Assembly (NCBI GenBank): GCA_035763085.1
Contig: DASUBV010000329.1
Span: 1-11,556, forward strand
Length of the DNA stretch: 11,556 nt
Reading direction: 5' to 3'
Source: DASUBV01 sp035763085
GTDB taxonomy: Bacteria; Actinomycetota; Actinomycetes; Streptosporangiales; Streptosporangiaceae
Positions 6,265 through 11,556 of the stretch are shown one piece after another. The first letter of the stretch is position 1, and each line of letters opens with the position of its first letter. Made by a program: the position numbers and the translations under genes. A model generated the notes under the pieces. It searched no databases. It was not told the origin of the DNA and saw nothing but the letters and a program-made list of their open reading frames with translations.

Positions 6265-7410
6265 TCAGCGCCCGTTGAAGGCGTCCCGGAGCCGGGAGAA
6301 GAAGCCCTGCTGGCCCGGCGCGAACCGGCCCGGCGGGGCTTCCTCACCGCGCAGCTTGGCCAGCTCGCGCAGCAGCTCCTCCTGCTCGGGCTCCAGCTTC
6401 GTCGGGGTCTCGACGGTGACATGGATCACCAGGTCGCCGCGGCCGGAGGAGTTCAGGTGCGCGGTGCCCTGCCCGTACAGCGGGATGGCCTGGCCGGACT
6501 GGGTCCCCGGCCGGATGTCCACGTCGGCGGGCCCGTCCAGGGTCTCCACCTGCAGCGTGGCGCCGAGCGCCGCGGCCACCATCGGGATGGTGACGGTGCA
6601 GTGCAGGTCATCGCCCTGCCGCTCGAAGATGGCGTGCGGCCGCTGGACGATCTCCAGGAACAGGTCGCCGGCCGGGCCGCCGCCGGGCCCGGTCTCGCCC
6701 TCGCCGGCGAGCTGGATGTGCGTGCCGTCCTCGACGCCAGCCGGGATCCTGACCTTGATCGTGCGCCGGGTCCGGACCCGGCCGTCGGCGTCGCACTCCG
6801 GGCACGGCTTGCGGATCACGGTCCCGAACCCGCCGCAGCCCGGGCACGGCCGGGAGGTCATCACCTGGCCGAGGAAGGACCGGGTGACCTGGCTCACCTC
6901 ACCGCGCCCGTTGCAGACCTCGCAGGTGGTCGGGTGGGTACCCGGCGCGGTGCCCTCGCCCGAGCAGGTCGGGCACACCACGGCGGTGTCGACAACCAGG
7001 TCCTTGGTCGTGCCGAACGCGCACTCCGACAGGTCCAGCTCGACCCGGATGGTGGCGTTGCGGCCGCGGCGGGCCCGGCTGCGCGGCCCGCGCGGGCCGG
7101 CGCCGCCGCCGAAGAAGGCGTCCATGATGTCGCTGAACGGGAACCCGGCCGCCCCGCCGAAGCCGCCGGCCCCGGCCGCGGCGCCCGGCGCGAACGGATC
7201 GGCGCCCAGGTCATACATCTGGCGCTTCTCCGGGTCGGAGAGCACCTCGTAAGCCTGCGTGACCTCCTTGAACCGCTCCTGGGTCTGCGGGTCAGGGTTG
7301 ACGTCAGGGTGCAGCTCGCGGGCGAGCCGGCGGTACGCCTTCTTGATCTCGTCTGCATCAGCGTCCCGGCGCACGCCCAGCACGCCGTAATAGTCGTTCA
7401 CGACCGGCAT
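6265..7410 (-). CDS. dnaJ: Chaperone protein DnaJ (HrcA-linked DnaJ2 type)
   Basis: A 381-residue type I J-protein, the co-chaperone that delivers substrates to DnaK and stimulates its ATPase. The J-domain spans about 5-70 with the HPD motif at 34-36. A Gly/Phe-rich region follows (about 73-105, FSDIMDAFFGGG). The zinc-binding domain has four Cys pairs: C146/C149, C163/C166, C189/C192 and C203/C206; the fourth repeat reads CPECDADG rather than the strict CxxCxGxG, a mild deviation. The C-terminal substrate-binding region includes the VEDGTHIQLAGEGE segment. ATG 7410 is 3 nt after the hrcA stop, with AGGGG 8 nt upstream, so the two are surely co-transcribed. Linkage to hrcA rather than dnaK-grpE indicates the second actinobacterial DnaJ paralogue. 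Confidence 0.96.
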   Translation of the reverse strand: MPVVNDYYGVLGVRRDADADEIKKAYRRLARELHPDVNPDPQTQERFKEVTQAYEVLSDPEKRQMYDLGADPFAPGAAAGAGGFGGAAGFPFSDIMDAFFGGGAGPRGPRSRARRGRNATIRVELDLSECAFGTTKDLVVDTAVVCPTCSGEGTAPGTHPTTCEVCNGRGEVSQVTRSFLGQVMTSRPCPGCGGFGTVIRKPCPECDADGRVRTRRTIKVRIPAGVEDGTHIQLAGEGETGPGGGPAGDLFLEIVQRPHAIFERQGDDLHCTVTIPMVAAALGATLQVETLDGPADVDIRPGTQSGQAIPLYGQGTAHLNSSGRGDLVIHVTVETPTKLEPEQEELLRELAKLRGEEAPPGRFAPGQQGFFSRLRDAFNGR

Positions 7411-7413
7411 ACC

Positions 7414-8427
7414 CTACGCCCCTGCCAGAATCTGGCCTACATACCGTGCCACCGCGCGCACCGCTCCCATCGCCGTCGGGTAGTCCATTCGTGTCGGGCC
7501 AAGCACACCCAGCCTGGCCAGTGCCTGCTCCCCGGAGCCGTAGCCGGCGGCGACCAGCGAGGTGCTCTGCAGCCCCTCGACCGGGTTCTCCGCGCCGATC
7601 CGCACCGTCACCGAGGCCTCATCGCCCGACTCGCCCAGCAGGCGCATCAGGACTACCTGTTCTTCCAACGCTTCCAGGACGTCATGAAGTCCCTTGGCGA
7701 AATCGGCCGATGCGAGGTTGGCCGCGCCGCCGACGACGATGCGCTCCTCATGCCGCTCAACCAGGGACTCCAGGATCACCGAGAACACGGCCGCCGCGTT
7801 GGCCCGCTCGGCCGGCTCAATCCGGTCAGGCAGCTCGGCGATGACCGACGCTACCTCGGTGAGCTTGCGCCCGTCGAGATAGGCGTTCAGGACCGCGCGC
7901 AGGTGGGCTACCGAATCCTCGCCCGCGGGGCCGGGCAGCTCGACCGACCGCTGCTCCACCCGCCCGGTGTCGGTGATCAGGACCAGCAGGATCCGGCTGT
8001 CGGTCAGCGGCACCAGCTCCAGGTGCCGGATACCCGACCGGGTCAGCGAGGGGTACTGGACGACCGCCACCTGCCGGGTCAGCTGGGCCAGCAGCCGGAC
8101 CGTCCGCATCACGACTTCGTCGAGGTCGTAGGCCCCGGCCAGGAAGGTCTCGATCGCCCGCCGCTCCGCGGAGGTGAACGGCTTGATCCCCGACAGCCGG
8201 TCCACGAACAGCCGGTACCCCTTGTCGGTGGGGATCCGGCCCGCGCTGGTGTGCGGCTGGACGATGAAGCCCAGGTCCTCCAGGACGGCCATGTCGTTGC
8301 GGATGGTGGCCGGCGACACGTCCAGATTGTGCCTGTCTACGAGATTCTTCGACCCCACGGGCTCGTTGGTGGATACATAGTCCTCCACGATGGCGCGCAG
8401 GACAGCAAGCTTTCTGTCGTCGAGCAC
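7414..8427 (-). CDS. hrcA: Heat-inducible transcription repressor HrcA
   Basis: A 337-residue HrcA repressor, which binds CIRCE operators and silences chaperone genes until heat stress. The N-terminal winged helix (about 1-75) carries RKLAVLRAIVEDYVSTNEPVG, then VSPATIRNDMAVLEDLGFIVQPHTSAGRIPTDKGYR, all hallmark motifs. The middle and C-terminal parts (VVQYPSLTRSGIRHLELVPL, then IGAENPVEGLQSTSLVAAGY) match the HrcA core. GTG 8427 was chosen because AGGGAGG (8440-8434) lies 6 nt upstream and the protein then begins MLDDRKL. A longer frame to GTG 8445 would run into the CIRCE and lacks a ribosome site. A CIRCE at 8439-8465 implies autoregulation. dnaJ follows after 3 nt. Confidence 0.96.
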   Translation of the reverse strand: MLDDRKLAVLRAIVEDYVSTNEPVGSKNLVDRHNLDVSPATIRNDMAVLEDLGFIVQPHTSAGRIPTDKGYRLFVDRLSGIKPFTSAERRAIETFLAGAYDLDEVVMRTVRLLAQLTRQVAVVQYPSLTRSGIRHLELVPLTDSRILLVLITDTGRVEQRSVELPGPAGEDSVAHLRAVLNAYLDGRKLTEVASVIAELPDRIEPAERANAAAVFSVILESLVERHEERIVVGGAANLASADFAKGLHDVLEALEEQVVLMRLLGESGDEASVTVRIGAENPVEGLQSTSLVAAGYGSGEQALARLGVLGPTRMDYPTAMGAVRAVARYVGQILAGA

Positions 8428-8438
8428 GCTCCACCTCC

Positions 8439-8465
8439 CTGGCACTCCGGGGTCCAGAGTGCCAA
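8439..8465. promoter_or_regulatory. CIRCE operator for HrcA
   Basis: CTGGCACTC-N9-GAGTGCCAA, with 8-bp perfect arms (TGGCACTC / GAGTGCCA) and the exact 9-base spacer of the consensus TTAGCACTC-N9-GAGTGCTAA. It sits between the -10 box and the Shine-Dalgarno of hrcA, so repressor bound here should block the start of transcription of hrcA-dnaJ-rsmE. Confidence 0.92.
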
Positions 8466-8470
8466 TTCTA
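8465..8470 (-). promoter_or_regulatory. -10 box TAGAAT of the hrcA promoter
   Basis: TAGAAT on the minus strand ends at the edge of the CIRCE. Transcription would begin around 8458, inside the operator, giving a leader of about 30 nt. The -35 region 17 nt upstream (near TGCCCC) is poor. The position relative to the CIRCE is the classic one for HrcA-controlled promoters. Confidence 0.6.
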
Positions 8471-8540
8471 TTGCGGGAACAATACTGGGGCAGCGGGTCG
8501 CGAGGCAGTCTCCTTGGGGGTCAATTCGCCGCGCACCGGC

Positions 8541-8546
8541 TAGCGT
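8541..8546 (+). promoter_or_regulatory. Possible -10 box TAGCGT for the DUF4870 gene
   Basis: TAGCGT fits TAnnnT and would give a start near 8553 and a leader of about 22 nt for the plus-strand gene. No good -35 is seen at 17 nt (GGGTCA, 8518-8523). The 147-bp region is shared with the divergent hrcA promoter. Confidence 0.3.
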
Positions 8547-8574
8547 GGGCGCAAGACACGACGAACGAGGGCGG

Positions 8575-10086
8575 ATGACAAGCTTCCCACCGCAACCGGA
8601 ACCACGGCGACCCGCGGCCGCAGACCCCGACCCTGGCAGCACCGAGGATGTCTGGACACGCCGCTCGCGCAGCGCCGATTCCGGCGCGGACGTGTGGGCG
8701 GCCGCCGGGCGCAGCCCCGATTCCGGCGCGGGTGTCTGGGCGGCGGCCCGCGGTGCCGAGCCGGCCGGGGCTGGGCTCGACGCGGAGCGGCTTCGCCGCG
8801 TCCTCGACGGGCTGCAGCGCGAGCTGAACCTGACCCCGCCCGACCCGGCGGTGTCCCGGCCCGATGCCGGGGTGCCCGGGCTCGATCCGCGCGATGCCGG
8901 CCCCGGGTGGCCGGCCAGCCCGGCCGGGGACTGGCAGGCCGGCCCCCAGCCCGCCGCGGACTACCCCGCCGGACCGGTGCCCGCGGCCGGCGGTCCGGCG
9001 GGCTACCCGCCGGCCGGCGGCCCGGCGGGCTACCAGCAGGCCGGCGGTCCGGCGGGCTACCAGCAGGCTGGCGGGGCCATGGGGTCACAGCCCGCGCCTG
9101 ACTGGCAGGCCGGCAGTCAGCCGGGAGTCGGCGAGCTGCCGGCGGCCGAGTGGAACACCGGGACGCAGCCGGCCGTGGGCTGGGACACCGGATCACAGCC
9201 CGCTGTCGGCTGGGACACCGGCGCCCAGCCCGCCGTGGGCTGGGACACCGGATCACAGCCGGCCGTCGGCTGGGACACCGGCGCCCAGCCCGCCGTGGAC
9301 TGGGACACCGGATCACAGCCAGCGGTGCCGGGCGGCCCCGGGGCGGTGAGCGTGCCGCGGGCGAGTCAGGCGGCCCCGTCGCTCCCCACGCGGGTGCCGC
9401 AGGCTCTGCCGCAGCCTCCCGGCGAGCCAGCGGCCGCTGCCGCCGCGCTGCGGGCACCGCGAGGCCGGGCCGAGCCGCCGCTGCCGGGTCAGATGCCAGG
9501 CCAGGGCCAGCAGCGGAATGGCGCGCCGCAGGGGACAACGGAACAGCAGTGGCGACCGGGCACTCCGCCGTCCCCCGACAGCCAGCCGGGCCAGAGCCGG
9601 CCCTGGGCAGACGGCGCCGACACCGGCCCTGCTCTCGCCGCGGCCAGCACGGCCACCGGGCCCGGGCAGGCCCCTGGCCCCGGGCAGACCACCGGGCCGG
9701 CCACCGGGGCCAGGGAGACTGGCGAGCCGGCCCGCGATGGCGATGAGGCGTGGGCCATGCTCGCCTACCTCGGCGTGCCGTTCATCAGCGTGCTGGCCCC
9801 GCTCGCCGTCTACCTGCTGCGCGCCCGCAGCTCGGACTTCACCCGGCGGCACGCTACCCAGGCCCTGAACCTGGCCATCACGCTGCTGCTGTACAACATC
9901 TGCGTGCTGATCCTGGGCGCGATGCTGTCGCTCGACACCATCGGCGTGGCGCTGTCGATCGCGGTGCCCGTGGCGCTGGTGCTGTGGCTGGTGACCCTGG
10001 TCGTCCTGATCCGGGCCGCCGTGCGGGCCAGCCTCGGCGGTTTCTACCCGCTGCCGCGCTGGCTCTGCGCGACGATCGTCGGCTGA
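8575..10086 (+). CDS. DUF4870 domain membrane protein with long repeat-rich N-terminal region
   Basis: A 503-residue protein from ATG 8575, with GAGGG 3 to 7 nt upstream. Residues 390-503 form a DUF4870-type membrane domain: DEAWAMLAYLGVPF, TM helix at about 396-414, SSDFTRRHATQALNLAI (the family's conserved H-Q-N region), TM at about 428-448 and TM at about 454-478. The preceding 390 residues are low-complexity and Pro/Gly/Ala/Gln/Trp-rich, with three tandem repeat families (14, 9 and 10 residues). DUF4870 proteins are small Tic20-like membrane proteins of unknown function, usually about 100-150 residues, so this one is enlarged by the cytoplasmic-looking repeat region. Frame openness extends 718 codons upstream, antisense to hrcA and dnaJ, but that is compositional. 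It diverges from hrcA and ends 14 nt from the hemW stop. Function unknown. Confidence 0.85.
   Translation: MTSFPPQPEPRRPAAADPDPGSTEDVWTRRSRSADSGADVWAAAGRSPDSGAGVWAAARGAEPAGAGLDAERLRRVLDGLQRELNLTPPDPAVSRPDAGVPGLDPRDAGPGWPASPAGDWQAGPQPAADYPAGPVPAAGGPAGYPPAGGPAGYQQAGGPAGYQQAGGAMGSQPAPDWQAGSQPGVGELPAAEWNTGTQPAVGWDTGSQPAVGWDTGAQPAVGWDTGSQPAVGWDTGAQPAVDWDTGSQPAVPGGPGAVSVPRASQAAPSLPTRVPQALPQPPGEPAAAAAALRAPRGRAEPPLPGQMPGQGQQRNGAPQGTTEQQWRPGTPPSPDSQPGQSRPWADGADTGPALAAASTATGPGQAPGPGQTTGPATGARETGEPARDGDEAWAMLAYLGVPFISVLAPLAVYLLRARSSDFTRRHATQALNLAITLLLYNICVLILGAMLSLDTIGVALSIAVPVALVLWLVTLVVLIRAAVRASLGGFYPLPRWLCATIVG
8668..8751 (+). repeat. 42-bp tandem duplication in the DUF4870 gene (14 residues x2)
   Basis: Units 8668-8709 and 8710-8751 encode RSADSGADVWAAAG and RSPDSGAGVWAAAR (residues 32-59). 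They differ at about seven of 42 bases, mostly with protein similarity kept. Confidence 0.75.
8986..9066 (+). repeat. 27-bp tandem repeat in the DUF4870 gene (AGGPAGYQQ x3)
   Basis: Three units start at 8986, 9013 and 9040 and encode AGGPAGYPP, AGGPAGYQQ and AGGPAGYQQ (residues 138-164). A decayed fourth copy, AGGAMGSQP, follows at 9067. The second and third units differ by one base. Confidence 0.85.
9151..9330 (+). repeat. 30-bp tandem repeat in the DUF4870 gene (WDTGxQPAVG x6)
   Basis: Six 30-bp units encode W-N/D-T-G-T/S/A-Q-P-A-V-G-like decapeptides (residues 193-252). From 9181 the Ser and Ala versions alternate, making a 60-bp higher-order unit: 9181-9240 and 9241-9300 differ at only three bases. 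Diverged single copies occur earlier, WQAGPQPAAD from 8932 and WQAGSQPGVG from 9103, so the array probably grew from an older motif. Confidence 0.9.
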
Positions 10087-10100
10087 CCGCCGCCAGCTGC

Positions 10101-11321
10101 CTAGTTCGTCAGATCGCGGATCACGGCGTCGGCCAGCAGCCGGCCGCGCAGCGTCAGCACGACCCGGCCGTCCTCGAGAGCACCGGGCTCGGCCAGGCCG
10201 TCGGCGACCGCGGTGGCCGCCGCGGCCCGCCCGGCCGCCGTCAGCGCGGTCAGCGGGCAGCCCTCCGACAGCCGGGTGGCCAGCATGATCTGCTCCATGC
10301 CGCGCTCGGCCGCGGTCAGCACCTCGCGCGCCTGGCCAGGACTGTGCCCGGCGCTGATCCGGCGGGCGTACGCGGCCGGGTGCCGCACGTTCCACCACCG
10401 GGTGCCGCCGACGTGGCTGTGCGCGCCCGGCCCGATGCCCCACCAGTCACCGCCGGTCCAGTAGAGCTGGTTGTGGCGGCACCTGGCCGCGTCACTGGCC
10501 GCCCAGTTGGAGACCTCATACCAGCTCAGCCCGGCCGCGCCCAGCCTCTCCTCGGCGGCCAGGTACCGGTCGGCGAGCTCATCATCATCGGGGGCGGGCA
10601 GCTCGCCGCGGCGGATCCGGGCCGCCAGCCGGGTGCCCTCCTCCACGATGAGCGCGTAGGCCGAGATGTGGTCCGGTCCCGCGCCGGCCGCCCGGTCCAG
10701 GGACAGCTCCCAGTCCGCCGCGCTCTCCCCCGGCGTCCCGTAGATCAGGTCCAGGCTGACGTGCTCGAACCCGGCCGCCCGGGCCCAGGCCACGCACTGC
10801 TCGGGGCGGCCGGGCTGATGCACCCGCTCCAGGACGCGCAGCACGTGCGGGACGGCGCTCTGCATGCCCAGCGAGATCCGGGTGAACCCGGCGGCACGCA
10901 GCCGGGCCAGCATCTCCGGATCCACGGTCTCGGGGTTGGCCTCGGCGGTCACCTCGGCGCCCGGGGCCAGCCCGAGCTCCGCTCCGATCGCGGACAGGAT
11001 CGACGCGAGGTCGGCCGGCGGCAGCAGCGTCGGGGTCCCACCGCCGAAGAACACCGTCGCGGCCGGCCCGGCCCGCTCCCCCAGCACGCGGCGGGCCAGC
11101 CGCAGCTCGGCGATAGCCAGCCCGGCATAGGACTCGCGCGATGCCCCGGAGCCCAGCTCGGCGGCGGTGTAGGTATTGAAGTCGCAGTACCCGCACCGGG
11201 TCCGGCAGAACGGGACATGGACATAGATCCCGAACGGGCGGTCCCCGAGCTGGTCAGCTGCCCCGGCAGGCAGCGCGCCGTCAGCGGGAACGGGCTGGCC
11301 CTCGGGCGGCTGGCCGGGCAC
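10101..11321 (-). CDS. hemW: Radical SAM protein HemW (heme chaperone, formerly HemN-like)
   Basis: A 406-residue HemW. The radical SAM cluster motif CRTRCGYC has C39, C43 and C46 (CxxxCxxC), preceded by FGIYVHVPF; HemW has this but lacks the extra features of true coproporphyrinogen dehydrogenase. FFGGGTPTLL (91-100), EANPET (127-132), RISLGMQS (148-155) and DLIYGTPGES (191-200) follow the family order. The C-terminal part has HNQLYW (283-288), GIGPGAHSHV and the HemW winged domain. HemW binds heme and is implicated in heme delivery to membrane proteins. GTG 11321 is chosen because MPGQPPEGQPVPADGALP fits actinobacterial N-termini and GGGGGG lies about 6 nt upstream; TTG 11435 in the same frame would add 38 unconserved residues. 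It converges on the DUF4870 gene with a 14-nt gap. Confidence 0.94.
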   Translation of the reverse strand: MPGQPPEGQPVPADGALPAGAADQLGDRPFGIYVHVPFCRTRCGYCDFNTYTAAELGSGASRESYAGLAIAELRLARRVLGERAGPAATVFFGGGTPTLLPPADLASILSAIGAELGLAPGAEVTAEANPETVDPEMLARLRAAGFTRISLGMQSAVPHVLRVLERVHQPGRPEQCVAWARAAGFEHVSLDLIYGTPGESAADWELSLDRAAGAGPDHISAYALIVEEGTRLAARIRRGELPAPDDDELADRYLAAEERLGAAGLSWYEVSNWAASDAARCRHNQLYWTGGDWWGIGPGAHSHVGGTRWWNVRHPAAYARRISAGHSPGQAREVLTAAERGMEQIMLATRLSEGCPLTALTAAGRAAAATAVADGLAEPGALEDGRVVLTLRGRLLADAVIRDLTN

Positions 11322-11556
11322 CTCAGCCCCCCGGCCGGGACGCGCGGGCGGCGCTGCGATCGGCTGCGCGCCGGCCCGGCTCAGGACCTGCTGGCCGATC
11401 TCGTCCCACGTCCTGCCCCGCCCCTTCTGCCTCAAGCAGCCTGTGCATGATCGTCTGGTCGCCGCAGACGGCGCCCCACGGACTCTGCCACCGTAGCCTG
11501 GGGTCCGGGCTGGCTGAGCACGCGCGCCTCGTCGCCTGCGCGGCCCCGGAGCCGCC
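11322..11556. other. Region upstream of hemW without a convincing gene
   Basis: About 235 bases at the right edge. Two minus-strand frames are open to the edge, but their translations show no recognisable domain, so a truncated C-terminus of an upstream gene cannot be excluded. TACGGT on the minus strand (11495 to 11490) fits a -10 box for hemW with no good -35. A small hairpin, CGTCTG-N7-CAGACG, lies at 11452-11470. In related genomes lepA often lies upstream of hemW, but no lepA end is recognised here. Confidence 0.4.

Noticed and set aside
6421..8574. Plus-strand open frame continuing upstream of the DUF4870 gene for 718 codons
   Set aside because: It lies antisense to dnaJ and hrcA, both certain genes, and its translation is a His/Arg/Gly-rich composition shadow. 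The real gene starts at ATG 8575, which has a ribosome site.
10070..10081. 12-bp perfect palindrome CGACGATCGTCG at the end of the DUF4870 gene, considered as a terminator
   Set aside because: It has no loop, is coding (Ala-Thr-Ile-Val region), and is too short for a terminator; likely chance.
11323..11448. Small minus-strand frame of 41 residues ending 1 nt before the hemW GTG
   Set aside because: The close coupling is suggestive, but there is no ribosome site, and the Arg/Ala/Gly-rich translation looks like GC-rich noncoding DNA.
9750..11450. Plus-strand 566-codon open frame opposite hemW
   Set aside because: Overlaps the end of the DUF4870 gene in another frame and is antisense to hemW; no recognisable domain.
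1..11556. tRNA, rRNA, CRISPR array, insertion sequence or prophage attachment site
   Set aside because: No cloverleaf-like segment, spacer-repeat pattern, transposase motif or terminal inverted repeats with target duplications was seen; the repeats found are coding or at a gene end.

Overview
The window is very GC-rich DNA with strong G/C third-position bias, frequent GTG and TTG starts, and a gene order (hemW, hrcA, dnaJ, rsmE, HIT protein, phoH, ybeY, CBS-pair protein) that is well known from high-GC Gram-positive bacteria. It is almost certainly the chromosome of an actinomycete. The species cannot be named from this sequence.

Layout from right to left, the direction in which most genes are read. 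About 235 bases at the right edge have no convincing gene. hemW (minus) follows and ends tail to tail with a plus-strand gene for a DUF4870 membrane protein that has a long repeat-rich N-terminal region. That gene diverges from the minus-strand stress operon hrcA-dnaJ-rsmE, which is headed by a promoter overlapping a CIRCE operator. rsmE ends against a 14-bp GC-rich hairpin, where it meets a plus-strand pair: an ECF (SigE-like) sigma factor and a one-TM, Pro/Thr/Ser-rich protein that overlaps it by 4 nt and is probably its anti-sigma factor. After a divergent intergenic region comes a second minus-strand group: a HIT hydrolase with an apparently leaderless GTG start, phoH, ybeY and a CBS-pair/CorC membrane protein that runs off the left edge.

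Functionally the conserved genes concern proteostasis and ribosome upkeep: heat-shock repression (HrcA), chaperoning (DnaJ), 16S rRNA methylation (RsmE), rRNA maturation (YbeY) and an RNA-associated ATPase (PhoH). HemW is a heme-handling radical SAM protein. The sigma/membrane-protein pair and the DUF4870 gene lie on the opposite strand between these blocks and are the least conserved-looking parts.

Most worth a second look: rsmE appears to start at CTG with a good Shine-Dalgarno; the HIT gene has a -10 box placed so that its GTG is +1; the DUF4870 protein carries three separate tandem-repeat families; and the putative anti-sigma factor has a mucin-like outer stalk. No mobile element, CRISPR array, tRNA or rRNA was recognised. 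I do not see clear evidence of a wholly new multi-gene system.
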